From a virus, in the IMG/VR virus record IMGVR_UViG_3300007074_000073, positions 1-28,576 of that record: DNA of 28,576 nucleotides; one strand, given 5' to 3'. Under the pieces are notes generated by a model that was not told the DNA's origin, searched no databases, and saw nothing but the letters and a program-made list of their open reading frames with translations. A program made the translations under genes and the position numbers. Shown here one piece after another: positions 8,684 to 16,549 of this stretch; within the stretch, counting starts at the first letter, position 1, and every line of letters starts with the position of its first letter.

Positions 8684-9574
8684 TTACGCTGCTGCGGGTT
8701 GCGGCTGGGCGGCGGGTTCGGGCTGGTTTTTAATGAACACTGTCCGGCCCTTGCCCGGGTCATAGACCCACTGCCCGTTCTGATAGCTCGGATCGAACTT
8801 CTGATCGGGTGTAGGCCTGCTAGGATCTACACTCAGGTTGTTATTGCCCGGCTGCAACAGACCATTCAAACTGCCGTGGTTCGCGGCGATACGAGCGGCC
8901 TGCGATGCCTCAAGCTCTTTCTGCCCGGCAACCTTTACCTTCATCGCGTTTTCTTCATCATCGTCATTGGCGAAGGCCGCACCGACACCCTTGAGCGCAC
9001 CACCCAGAAGCGTCTGGTTTTTGGTGATGAAGTTCCCGGCCTGCGAAAGCAGGCCGTTGGTGGGGGCCGTGGCTGCGGTGTTGGCTGCTGCTGGTATCGC
9101 TGCGGGGGCTGCTGTGCCCGCGTTTGCTGCCGCCTGCGCTACACCGGGGGGAAGTGACCCGCCGACATTGCCGCCGACATTAAACCCGACATTCGGCCCG
9201 GCGCCTGGCGTAGTAGCGGCGCCGGGGGCCGCTGCCGGCGCCAAGCCTGCTGTACTCGCCGCCGTGATACCGAGAGCCGAAGAAACGCCACCAGTGACGG
9301 CACCGCCGGCAGCACCCATCAGGATACCTTTGCCGATATTGCCCCCCGTAACGGCCGATGTGAGCCCCCCGGCGACGGCACCGCTTATACCGTAACTAAG
9401 AACGGTCCCCATCGTGGTTCCAAGGAACGGTAAAGATGAGCCCGCCGAGAGCAGGAATGCGCTCCCAATCCCCGCTGTGAAGTAGGTAATCGCGACGGCA
9501 ATGATGATCTTGCCAATCACTGAACTGGTGACTTTCTTAAAAGCCTTCTTGATGCTCTTGAATATGCCGCTCAT
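8684..9574 (-). CDS. Glycine/alanine-rich, membrane-active internal virion protein
   Basis: A 296-residue protein. A basic amphipathic N-terminus (FKSIKKAFKKVTSSVIGK) is followed by a hydrophobic segment (about 23-45) and a long Gly/Ala/Val stretch with GG/AAGGAV repeats (about 60-105) typical of membrane-inserting segments. A disordered Ala/Pro/Gly linker (about 105-175) comes next, then a soluble C-terminal part with DDDEE near 204. The first ATG overlaps the stop of the GNAT gene as ATGA, so translation is probably coupled. Such glycine-zipper proteins in the internal-protein block of podoviruses are expected to help form the DNA-ejection channel. Homology was not tested; the role is inferred from composition and position. 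Confidence 0.8.
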   Translation of the reverse strand: MSGIFKSIKKAFKKVTSSVIGKIIIAVAITYFTAGIGSAFLLSAGSSLPFLGTTMGTVLSYGISGAVAGGLTSAVTGGNIGKGILMGAAGGAVTGGVSSALGITAASTAGLAPAAAPGAATTPGAGPNVGFNVGGNVGGSLPPGVAQAAANAGTAAPAAIPAAANTAATAPTNGLLSQAGNFITKNQTLLGGALKGVGAAFANDDDEENAMKVKVAGQKELEASQAARIAANHGSLNGLLQPGNNNLSVDPSRPTPDQKFDPSYQNGQWVYDPGKGRTVFIKNQPEPAAQPQPAAA

Positions 9575-10029
9575 GGTAATTTCCTCTTCCGCGATATGAT
9601 ACCGAGCCGCGTGTAGCCCAGGCGATTGTGAATTTTCTCGATCCGGGCGGGGTCTTCAATGCCATCAGAAGCGCCTAGCCAGATCTCTACGACATTCTCG
9701 ATGGAAAATGCCCAGTTCTCAAAGGCCGTTAGCAGGGGAATATACCCGCCGCGGCCCGCGTTCGAAACGTAAGTCAGAATATCGGTCGCGTATTTCACCT
9801 TGAGGAATTGATACAGCCGATCGGTAATCCCGATGATGTATCCCTCGACCATGCCGGCGACATCCCACACAATAATGGTTCCGTTCCCAGACCTGATCGA
9901 TTCCATGCAGAATTCTTTCAGGCTGTTCTCGTCCATTTTGTAGTGCGCGTAACTGCTGCGCCGATGAGATTCCTTCACCAGCGTAACGACGCGGGGGATA
10001 TCCCCAAACTTGGCAATCCGAACAGTCAT
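9571..10029 (-). CDS. GNAT-family N-acetyltransferase
   Basis: A 152-residue protein of typical single-domain GNAT length. The opening MTVRIAKFGDIPRVVTLVKE is the usual GNAT beta1/alpha1 signature. The central strand pair is GTIIVWDVAGMVEGYIIGI, and the C-terminal part (IEKIHNRLGYTRLGIISRK) matches the terminal 'F..GF...G' strand pair. The acetyl-CoA loop is not canonical: GRGGYIPLLTAFENWA occupies the place of the R/Q-x-x-G-x-G/A loop. It overlaps its upstream gene by one base (TAATG) and its downstream gene as ATGA. The substrate is unknown. Acetyltransferases in phage structural blocks could modify a virion or host protein, but nothing here shows which. Confidence 0.8.
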   Translation of the reverse strand: MTVRIAKFGDIPRVVTLVKESHRRSSYAHYKMDENSLKEFCMESIRSGNGTIIVWDVAGMVEGYIIGITDRLYQFLKVKYATDILTYVSNAGRGGYIPLLTAFENWAFSIENVVEIWLGASDGIEDPARIEKIHNRLGYTRLGIISRKRKLP

Positions 10030-10538
10030 TAAACCTGTATCGCTGACGTTTCCCAGTCCAGATCGATGCCGTAAAGCTGCTCGACAAGATTCATATCGCT
10101 GTCACGCAGAGCGGCGAAATGGCTCAGATACTTGTTCCGCGCCGTAACATTGAGGTCGTTGTTCTTCACAAGCTCGGCCTCAAGAGCCCCGTACTTCTTC
10201 TGCACTTCCAGCACCGCAGCGGTGGAATACTGCTTGTTATGCGCGGCAATATTAGAGCTGGCGATGCGCTCGGAACTGGCTTGGCTCTGCGACGCGAGGT
10301 TCTTCTGTGCGACCTGCCCGGCTTCCTGCCCTGCGATCGGCAGCGCAACGTCAATCTGTGCCTTCTGCGACGCCTGGGCAGCCATCGAGCTATTCGCCAG
10401 ACCGCGCTTGTTGGCGTAGCGGGCGCCGGATGCGCGCGCGCCGGCCATCAGCGGGTTGTCTTTCTGCAAGAGCCCCTGCAGGCGCCCTTGAACGCCATCG
10501 TCTTCGGGGGTCCATTTGCCGTTTGCATCATATGCCAT
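10029..10538 (-). CDS. Probable small internal virion protein
   Basis: A 169-residue, mostly helical protein rich in Ala, Gln, Ser and Asn (for example SSMAAQASQKAQIDVALP and QKNLASQSQASSERIASSN). It begins with an acidic, aromatic N-terminus and ends with a short acidic tail (GIDLDWETSAIQV). It has no membrane segment or Cys motif. Ala/Gln-rich helical proteins of this size, placed just before glycine-rich membrane-active proteins, are common in the internal core of T7-like and related podoviruses. The name is inferred from position and composition. Its ATG lies 2 nt after the stop of the 93-residue lysis-block gene. Confidence 0.75.
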   Translation of the reverse strand: MAYDANGKWTPEDDGVQGRLQGLLQKDNPLMAGARASGARYANKRGLANSSMAAQASQKAQIDVALPIAGQEAGQVAQKNLASQSQASSERIASSNIAAHNKQYSTAAVLEVQKKYGALEAELVKNNDLNVTARNKYLSHFAALRDSDMNLVEQLYGIDLDWETSAIQV

Positions 10539-10540
10539 GT

Positions 10541-10822
10541 TCAGCCTTTCGCTTTCTGTTTCCGCCGGATCTCGTCAAGTTCTTCACGGAGTTCCCGGCA
10601 TTGTTCTTTCTCGGTTCCGCAGGTTTTGCCGTAGCGGTCCTGCAATGACCATATCCGCCGGGTGAGGCCATCAGCTTTATCGCGGAGTATCTTCTGATCG
10701 AGACGCTCGGAAAGCTGTGCAAATTCGACATGCAGAGCATATCGCGCATCAACGGCAAATGCAGCACTGATAAACATTACCAGCCCTGCAATTACCGAAA
10801 GAATGAGATTAAAGGGTTTCAT
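10541..10822 (-). CDS. Small membrane-anchored coiled-coil protein, possible inner-membrane spanin
   Basis: 93 residues: a hydrophobic N-terminal segment (about 5-25, LILSVIAGLVMFISAAFAV) acting as signal anchor, then a charged helical region with heptad-like spacing (about 30-90). Two cysteines lie about six residues apart (CGTEKEQC) and the tail is very basic. An N-terminal anchor plus periplasmic coiled coil, directly after a holin (ATGA overlap at 10819-10822), is the layout of an inner-membrane spanin. No sequence identity to a named spanin can be claimed, and no lipoprotein partner with a clear lipobox was found nested or adjacent. It could also be an unrelated lysis regulator. Confidence 0.75.
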   Translation of the reverse strand: MKPFNLILSVIAGLVMFISAAFAVDARYALHVEFAQLSERLDQKILRDKADGLTRRIWSLQDRYGKTCGTEKEQCRELREELDEIRRKQKAKG

Positions 10823-11463
10823 TTGAACACCTTGTCGTAGAGCGATTTTGCCTTGCCGGCGATTCCTGCAATGCCCGGGCTATCTCCGGTGCCCCTCGCA
10901 ATGCCAACCTGCCGCAGCGTCATGTAGGTAATGATGATGCTGCCCGCGGTCGGTGAGAACCATGTGTAGATTGCGACGAACCCGGATGAATCTGTCAGCA
11001 AGACCGATGCGAGATAATCGATCTGGGTCTTGGCGGTGCCGAAGGCTGAACTCAGGAGGTTATGCAACGCGATCGGCATGTCGATCAGAAACACCGCCCA
11101 GATGGGGAAAATCAGGGTACGCAGGCACCAGCGGACCACCCAGGGCCGCGTCGTCATACGCATTTCGGCAACCTTCGCAGCGGTTTCCGGCGGGAGTGCG
11201 TCAAGCACCTTGGCCGTCACGCTGCCCTGCTCGTTCCGCAGGCGGTTCGTCTCGGCCTTGTACAGATCGAGCTTGGCCGACATGGCTTCCCGCCATTTCT
11301 CGCGCTGTTCCTCGGTCATGTTGCCGACTTCGGCCTCAAGACCTTCGGGCGTGGTCGCAGTCGACGGCGTTCCGGTAACGGCTTCCACGACCGCCTTGCC
11401 TTCATCGAACAGGCCGGCGACCAGTTTTACACCTTCAAAGATAAGGGGGAGTGCTGCAAACAT
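10819..11463 (-). CDS. 3TM holin (gene-transfer-agent type)
   Basis: I place the start at the ATG at 11463, directly after the stop of the DUF5675 gene. The frame is open 31 codons further up, but that extension is Arg-rich overlap without family character. The 214-residue product has a weak N-terminal hydrophobic helix (AALPLIFEGVKLVAGLF), a charged helical middle, then RPWVVRWCLRTLIFPIWAVF and a last hydrophobic helix (GFVAIYTWFSPTAGSIII). This order and the 'TRPWVVR' entry to the second membrane segment match the 3TM holins first linked to alphaproteobacterial gene transfer agents. It would form the inner-membrane lesion that lets lysis proceed. Next to DUF5675 and a spanin-like gene it makes a lysis cassette. 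Confidence 0.82.
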   Translation of the reverse strand: MFAALPLIFEGVKLVAGLFDEGKAVVEAVTGTPSTATTPEGLEAEVGNMTEEQREKWREAMSAKLDLYKAETNRLRNEQGSVTAKVLDALPPETAAKVAEMRMTTRPWVVRWCLRTLIFPIWAVFLIDMPIALHNLLSSAFGTAKTQIDYLASVLLTDSSGFVAIYTWFSPTAGSIIITYMTLRQVGIARGTGDSPGIAGIAGKAKSLYDKVFK

Positions 11464-11465
11464 GA

Positions 11466-11927
11466 TTATTTCAAATCCCTGTTGACTATCTCGATGAACA
11501 CGGCCTCGCCGGCGTCGATTGCATCGTAAACCTGTTTTGCGATCGCGTGGTAGCAATCAGTGGATGCGAGAACCTTTGGGGGTTTGCCCGGCACTGCCAT
11601 CGCGCCATAGCCCACCAGCAAGCATCCATCGGTGTGGTCGGTCGTATTCCCGATATGGATATAGACAAACGTGAAGCCCGGGACATCCTGCAAATGCAAC
11701 ATTCCGCGGTGGCGATCGCCAAATTTTTCCGTATACCGCTTGTGCATCCCGCCGTCAGCGCGGATCTTGATTTCGTAGGTGCCGGCAGGAATCCGCGTCT
11801 CACCGTCGATCTTTTCCGCCCGGGGCTCGTCTTCCAGCGTGAAACCCGCCCAGGCGCCGTCAACAAAGATGATGCCGGTAGTGCCAAGCTCGGGGTCGCT
11901 GACAATACGCTCTAGGCGGATTTTCAT
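11466..11927 (-). CDS. DUF5675 family protein, lysis block
   Basis: 153 residues matching DUF5675 almost end to end. Visible signatures are GFTLEDEPRAEKIDGETRIP followed by AGTYEI, then RYTEKFGDRHRGMLHLQDVP and the conserved block YIHIGNTTDHTDGCLLVG. The His, Asp and single Cys of this last block are the best candidates for active-site residues, but the family's chemistry is not settled to my knowledge. It lies between two membrane-protein genes and directly before the holin, and no other endolysin is seen in the window. It may therefore be the cell-wall-acting enzyme or a partner of one; that is inference. Its ATG overlaps the preceding stop as ATGA. Confidence 0.88.
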   Translation of the reverse strand: MKIRLERIVSDPELGTTGIIFVDGAWAGFTLEDEPRAEKIDGETRIPAGTYEIKIRADGGMHKRYTEKFGDRHRGMLHLQDVPGFTFVYIHIGNTTDHTDGCLLVGYGAMAVPGKPPKVLASTDCYHAIAKQVYDAIDAGEAVFIEIVNRDLK

Positions 11928-12331
11928 TTGGCTACCCGCTCTTTCACAAGCTGTTGGAGCAATCCGGTTATTACATCCATTTTTGCTTGCATCCCGGCGA
12001 CAGCAATCGCAACATCATGGGAAGATGAACGATCTGTTGCCAGCGTATTATATATGCGCTCGATTGTTAAAGCATGGTCCTGCTGGGTATCCGTTATCTG
12101 GTCAATCCGTGTCGCCAGCTTTATGATGATCTTAATATTCTCCTGCGTGACTTTTGCCACTTCCGCGTTATTCGACACCCGAATTTCCAGCCCGCCCATG
12201 TAGATCGCGATGTTCGCCATGACGATGGTGACAACGACCGATTGAGCCAGAAGGCCCACCAATAGCGAACCATTGCGCGCCCACCACGGGATTTTAACGT
12301 CTGCGGGGGGAGTTTCTATTTTAGCTGTCAT
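11924..12331 (-). CDS. Membrane-anchored coiled-coil protein of the lysis block
   Basis: 135 residues. A short cytoplasmic head with PWWARNG is followed by one strong membrane segment (about 22-46, containing LLVGLLAQSVVVTIVMANIA). A long amphipathic helix follows (about 55-130), with regular hydrophobic spacing and few prolines. It contains no Cys. The type II anchor plus long helix could be an antiholin, a spanin-like protein or a tail/membrane tether. Its ATG overlaps the stop of the 30-residue membrane peptide as ATGA, and its own stop overlaps the DUF5675 start. It is therefore the second gene of a tightly coupled four- or five-gene lysis cassette. No family is recognised. Confidence 0.8.
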   Translation of the reverse strand: MTAKIETPPADVKIPWWARNGSLLVGLLAQSVVVTIVMANIAIYMGGLEIRVSNNAEVAKVTQENIKIIIKLATRIDQITDTQQDHALTIERIYNTLATDRSSSHDVAIAVAGMQAKMDVITGLLQQLVKERVAK

Positions 12332-12420
12332 TTACGGGCTTTCAAGAGAACGAATACGAGCATGACAATGATTATTGCTTCGCCGGGGCTGATAACACCG
12401 ATTGCCTGTAAAGCTGTCAT
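12328..12420 (-). CDS. 30-residue single-span membrane peptide
   Basis: A 30-codon ORF with a strong AAGGA ribosome site 9 nt before its ATG; the TGA stop overlaps the next gene's ATG as ATGA. The product starts MTALQAIGVISPGEA, continues with a hydrophobic run (IIIVMLVFVLLK) and ends in basic residues. That gives one membrane span with a positive C-terminal tail. Good ribosome site, coupling and location in the lysis block all argue that it is translated. It could be a pinholin-like or holin-modulating peptide. Length alone is compatible with chance, but the combination of signals is not likely to be. Confidence 0.7.
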   Translation of the reverse strand: MTALQAIGVISPGEAIIIVMLVFVLLKARK

Positions 12421-12492
12421 AACTTGTATTCCTTCCGGGTTAGAGATTGATCCTAATTGATATCTATTGTGCGTTTGCGATAGCCAGCACGG

Positions 12493-13191
12493 CTAATCCT
12501 TTCCGAACGAAACAACGATCATGACCTTCCGTTCCAAAGAGGCACTAGCAGTGACACTGATAGTTAATCCAGTCTGTGCCGCGGTAAATTGATCCGCAGC
12601 ACCGGAGTGATTAACAGTGTCCACTATCTCATCAAAATTCTCCGTAATCCCCGCCCATGTGACAGTTCGTCCGCCACCACCGGGAGGCATAAATGCATAC
12701 CCAATAATCACCCCACCGGCCGGGCAATCTATTGTTCCGGTCATCGGATTAGTGGTACTTACCAACGTGTCACTAGCTGTTGTTGCAGCGCCGTAGAGGG
12801 ACCAAACACCAATACCGCAACGGCCTTGCTTTTTAGACCATGCGACAACGATTTCCGCAGAAGTTCCAGAAGGAACTACTGCACTGACCAAAGCAGCACG
12901 ATCATTTGCTGTGCCGCTAGTCACAGACTGTAAAAGAATATCCATTGTTGTGCCAGTCGGATCGGCGGCGACGGTCGGAACGTGTATCTTAACAGAGGAT
13001 AATGTACGGGTTTCTGCGCCACCGCCGACACCGACAACAACCTGCCTATTGGCTGCGGCAATGCCTATATCCATGCCAGTAAAAGTGTATGACGTTGTGT
13101 TGGCTGAATTTATCCCTCTCCCGCCATATGTGAGGGTCAGATCGTTCGAACCGCGAGCGCGCAGTAGGCTGGGGACTATCATCAAAGTCAT
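12493..13191 (-). CDS. Probable distal tail or receptor-binding protein
   Basis: A 232-residue beta-rich protein. It is high in Gly, Thr, Ser and Val, low in charge, with Gly-rich turns (GVGGGAETRTLSS and PPGGGGRTVTWAG). It ends on a strand-like segment (ERKVMIVVSFGKD). No peptidase, lyase or chaperone motif was found. A beta-sandwich of this kind at the end of the tail genes is most simply a fibre tip or receptor-binding domain. It overlaps the fibre gene by one base (TAATG), so the two probably act together. The assignment is from fold-like composition and position. Confidence 0.65.
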   Translation of the reverse strand: MTLMIVPSLLRARGSNDLTLTYGGRGINSANTTSYTFTGMDIGIAAANRQVVVGVGGGAETRTLSSVKIHVPTVAADPTGTTMDILLQSVTSGTANDRAALVSAVVPSGTSAEIVVAWSKKQGRCGIGVWSLYGAATTASDTLVSTTNPMTGTIDCPAGGVIIGYAFMPPGGGGRTVTWAGITENFDEIVDTVNHSGAADQFTAAQTGLTISVTASASLERKVMIVVSFGKD

Positions 13192-14468
13192 TATGTCAGC
13201 CTTGCTTGAAGTGTAAACATCACGCTGTTTCCGGGGATGGTCGAGCCGACTTGCGTGATTTCGAACGATATCCGATCGCCCGCAACTGCCGTTGTGATAG
13301 AGATCACATCATTCGTGTCGTCGGCATTTCCTGTCGCGTCGATTTCCGGCAGGGTGCTGAATATCGTTGTCCCGTTCTTCTTGATATCAAATATCATCGC
13401 CGCACCGGTGGGCGCGGTTTCAGCATATGCCTGAATATCTTCGAACGTGATATCCCGCGTCAAGATAAGCCAGCCGTATTCCTGCACGGCGACATCTTCA
13501 CCCACTCCATCGGCGTCATATCCTGCCGTGAAACCAATATCGTAAGCCCTCTGTTTGTTAGAGGTCGTGATCTCTGATCCTGATTTAGTGGTAAAATCCT
13601 CGTCTGCCACCGCCTGGGACCACGCGATTATAATCCAGTTATCCGGGCTCGCATCATCGGCAAACATAACGAATATCTCGCCGGCGCGGGCCGGTACCAC
13701 ATAATTTCCTGCGACACCGTTTATCGTATCGCTGCCGTTGCGGATCATGGTCAGCGTGTTCGCCGCCGTCGCCCGCATAATGCTGTACCTCTCGGTTTCT
13801 CCGGCAGCGGCGATCGACGGCAAGGTAAGATCGATATCCCCGCTGGTCGGGTCGCAGATAAACATCTTGCCGTTATCGGTATCCGCGACGATCGTGTAAT
13901 CGCTGGATTTGTCTTCAATCGAGGTAACGAGGCCCGAACCGGCTGCTGCTGCTGCTGCCGCAGCGGAGATAGCCGCAGCCTCCTCCGAGTCCGCTGCCGC
14001 CAATTCCGACACCAATGCCGCCGCCGCACTGACCGCCGCCGCTGCCGCTGCTGCAAGCCCTGCTGGCGTGGGCGTGATGATGGAGAAGTTTGTACCGTTG
14101 TGGCGCAGACCGAAAATCCCCGCGACACCACCAGCCGCCGGGTCGCCGCCGTCGAGGGTTTTGATGGCGACCACGCCCAGGCCGTTGACGTTCACCGTGC
14201 TGGCGCCGGTATTGTCGTACAGCGCCAATGACCAGACCTCAAGCCCGACAAAATACGAGGCCGGCGCATAGGGCAGCGTGACAACGTATGCATTCGCGAC
14301 CCCGGTATCCGGGCCGTAATTGATCGTTCCACCCTTCGTCTCGGCTTCGGTCGGCAGTTTGTCGAACCCGGTTTGGGCCGAACTGAAAGCGGAATTGACG
14401 TTGGCCGAACGCGCGAGTGTATTCCGGGCGATCGTGCTCTCATCATGTACAAAATATTCGTTTGTCAT
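13191..14468 (-). CDS. Tail fibre protein
   Basis: 425 residues. The N-terminal part (about 1-130) contains a small beta domain with YVVTLPYAPASYFVGLEVW and NVNGLGVVAIKTLDGGDPA, typical of phage tail-fibre and collar modules that bind the tail. An alanine-rich helical stalk follows (about 133-178), with long Ala runs broken by Glu, Ser and Asp. The middle part with DLTLPSIAAAGETERYSI is the common fibre beta domain seen in many phage fibres. The C-terminal third is beta-rich (for example FDIKKNGTTIFSTLPEID) and may be the receptor-contact head. No enzymatic depolymerase motif was seen. TAATG overlaps join it to the nozzle gene upstream and the distal protein downstream. Confidence 0.82.
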   Translation of the reverse strand: MTNEYFVHDESTIARNTLARSANVNSAFSSAQTGFDKLPTEAETKGGTINYGPDTGVANAYVVTLPYAPASYFVGLEVWSLALYDNTGASTVNVNGLGVVAIKTLDGGDPAAGGVAGIFGLRHNGTNFSIITPTPAGLAAAAAAAVSAAAALVSELAAADSEEAAAISAAAAAAAAGSGLVTSIEDKSSDYTIVADTDNGKMFICDPTSGDIDLTLPSIAAAGETERYSIMRATAANTLTMIRNGSDTINGVAGNYVVPARAGEIFVMFADDASPDNWIIIAWSQAVADEDFTTKSGSEITTSNKQRAYDIGFTAGYDADGVGEDVAVQEYGWLILTRDITFEDIQAYAETAPTGAAMIFDIKKNGTTIFSTLPEIDATGNADDTNDVISITTAVAGDRISFEITQVGSTIPGNSVMFTLQARLT

Positions 14469-16549
14469 TATCTTCCACCTCTGACCTTGCGGCGCATGTT
14501 GTAATATTGTGTGAACCCACTGATGATGTAGGGCTCGGAATGGATAAGCTCTGAGCCGATGCCCAGCGATATATTCGTGCCACGGCCCGGGGTCCGCGAA
14601 ACAGCCGTGCCGACGACCTGCGTATCCCAGTTGAATTCATCCCAGTTCGCCGCATCCCAGAATCCGCCGCCGCCTTCCAGATCGAACGAAATCTCTCCTA
14701 CGCCGGGCTGGTCGGTGTTGCCGTATGAGAAGTCGGCCGTCATGTAGATGTCCGTGTCGGGCTCGGCCTCGATCTCGGCGTAAAGCCAAGAGAATATCTT
14801 AATCATGCCCGGGCTGCCTACATGATTGAAGGCAAAGCGCAGTGTGGCCTCGATCGCTGCACCGTCTGCCGATGTCCCGGCTTCGGCGCGGTACACGAAT
14901 CCATCATCATCACCCAGGAGAACGACTTCCGAGCCGTCAACGTCTTCCTCGGATGTCGCGCAGCGCACGATGAAACCAAGCTGCATGGTGCTGAACGATG
15001 GCTTTTTGCCGCTGGCGTCCATGACCATGACGCTCGCATCCTCGTAAAAGCACCGATATTGGTTCTTCGACTTCACGCGAACGCTGCAAACAGTCTGCAC
15101 TTCGCCCTTCTTCTTTGATTCGAGGAACGGCTTGATCGTCAGTGCCGACAATGTTGCAGCTTCGAAATCGCCATAACTCCTGACCGACGAAAGCTCGCGC
15201 ACACCCTGCGTATCCATATAGATCGGGCGGGCAAGCATCTGGCCTGTGAACGGGTCGGCGCCGGCGTCATTCGGGTATTTGACGAATTCCCAGTCATCGA
15301 TGCTCGTTCCGAACAGGATCGCGGTCTTGTTCCGACCTGTGACGACCAGCGTACCGGCATAATCGTCGAGGAAATTCGTGACTTCATCGCCCAGCCCGAT
15401 CTCTGCCGCGCCAAGCACGGGGTCGAAGCTGTACGGCGTCGTCGTGCCGGAATGCTGGATGGATCCACCCGGGAAGGCGAGGAACAGGTGTTCTTTGAAC
15501 ACGGACACGCGCGAGGGGCGGTCTTCGGTCATGCCGGTAACGATCGGGGTGAAGGTATCACCATCCCATTCGAACGCCTGCCCGGTGCCGTATGCGGCAT
15601 ACAGGCGCTTGCCGTTCGTGGATCCGAAGAAGTTGTGAACGCGGAATGTGAACAGGCCGCCGGCCGGCATGACGTTTTCCGTGCTGTCAGCGGCAATCGT
15701 CGCGACATTCGAGGAACCGCTTGCGATATTCAGGTCTTCCGCCTGGAACGTGCCAAGCTGGCCGTACAGAACGATATACCCTGCCGCGTCGCCGTCCGAA
15801 TAGGAGCCACTGGTCTTGATGATCCGCCGGACCTCCGCCGTCGCGCTCGATGTCGCACCGGTGACTTGATCGAGTTCGAGTATCTCTTCGCTGCCAGACG
15901 TGAAATCGACCACGCGGCCCAGATCCATTTCGACCCAGCCGGTGTGAGAACCGCGGAACATTTTGCAGGTCAGCGCGTCCTCTGTGTCGCGGAAACCGTA
16001 GCGGTCCCCCAAATAACTGATGGCCCCAAGAGTGGGGCCGGAACCGGGAAGGGCGGAAATCGGTAGTCTTGCGGTCGCAATTGCGTCTCGCTGCCATGTT
16101 TTGTCGTCGGTATCGTTTGTCGCCCCCCGCCGTTCCGCTACCCCGTCGCCGGTGGATACCGTTGAGAAAGATACCTGCAGGGGCTCATTGTCCTCGAACA
16201 CATCGTCAAGCTGGGTGAGCACGAGATACCCCGCCGCAGTACCGGCCCCGTAGCTGCCGCTGGTAACGACTGCATCGACGAGAGCGAGTGCAGTCGCCTG
16301 ACTGGTCAGACCGATCACTTCATCGCCCTCAGACACCGCCACAGAGCCCGCATCGAAGTTTAGCACCCAATACGTCTGCTTATGGGGCTCAGGCCGTCCG
16401 TCGACGCGCTCCCAGCCCGCCACACGCGCATAGCCTTGCGGGCGAGCTTCATGGTTCACGCAAGCAATCAGGGAGCCGGGCTGCTTCTCAATAGCCGGTG
16501 TGACCAGATCCATACCGCCGATGCACTTGACGCTGAACTCTTCGCTCAT
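14468..16549 (-). CDS. Tail nozzle (tail tubular protein B-like)
   Basis: 693 residues directly after the adaptor gene (ATGA overlap), the usual place of the podovirus nozzle. The start FSVKCIGGMDLVTPAIEKQP and the QGYARVAGWERVDGRPEP block near 39-54 match nozzle proteins of many podoviruses. Two copies of a small domain are inserted, at about 75-126 and 224-275. Both share G.TS..A, SGSY, and G.AAGY; a third copy sits in the 195-residue head-region protein. The middle has a beta-propeller-like series (LFLAFPGGSIQHSG, TLVVTGRNKTAILFGTS). It would form the distal part of the short tail tube. No lytic motif is seen. Confidence 0.82.
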   Translation of the reverse strand: MSEEFSVKCIGGMDLVTPAIEKQPGSLIACVNHEARPQGYARVAGWERVDGRPEPHKQTYWVLNFDAGSVAVSEGDEVIGLTSQATALALVDAVVTSGSYGAGTAAGYLVLTQLDDVFEDNEPLQVSFSTVSTGDGVAERRGATNDTDDKTWQRDAIATARLPISALPGSGPTLGAISYLGDRYGFRDTEDALTCKMFRGSHTGWVEMDLGRVVDFTSGSEEILELDQVTGATSSATAEVRRIIKTSGSYSDGDAAGYIVLYGQLGTFQAEDLNIASGSSNVATIAADSTENVMPAGGLFTFRVHNFFGSTNGKRLYAAYGTGQAFEWDGDTFTPIVTGMTEDRPSRVSVFKEHLFLAFPGGSIQHSGTTTPYSFDPVLGAAEIGLGDEVTNFLDDYAGTLVVTGRNKTAILFGTSIDDWEFVKYPNDAGADPFTGQMLARPIYMDTQGVRELSSVRSYGDFEAATLSALTIKPFLESKKKGEVQTVCSVRVKSKNQYRCFYEDASVMVMDASGKKPSFSTMQLGFIVRCATSEEDVDGSEVVLLGDDDGFVYRAEAGTSADGAAIEATLRFAFNHVGSPGMIKIFSWLYAEIEAEPDTDIYMTADFSYGNTDQPGVGEISFDLEGGGGFWDAANWDEFNWDTQVVGTAVSRTPGRGTNISLGIGSELIHSEPYIISGFTQYYNMRRKVRGGR

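Noticed and set aside
10528-10767. 79-codon frame inside the 93-residue lysis-block gene, possible nested outer-membrane spanin
   Set aside because: It starts with GTG without a clear ribosome site and has no signal peptide with lipobox or Pro-rich tail, so the Rz1-like arrangement is not supported.
13920-14060. Repetitive GC-rich tract as a possible DNA repeat element
   Set aside because: The repetition is explained by the Ala-rich stalk encoded by the fibre gene.
13909-14271. Plus-strand Ala-rich frame opposite the fibre stalk
   Set aside because: Its Ala runs are the complement of GC-rich repetitive codons of the fibre's Ala-rich stalk.
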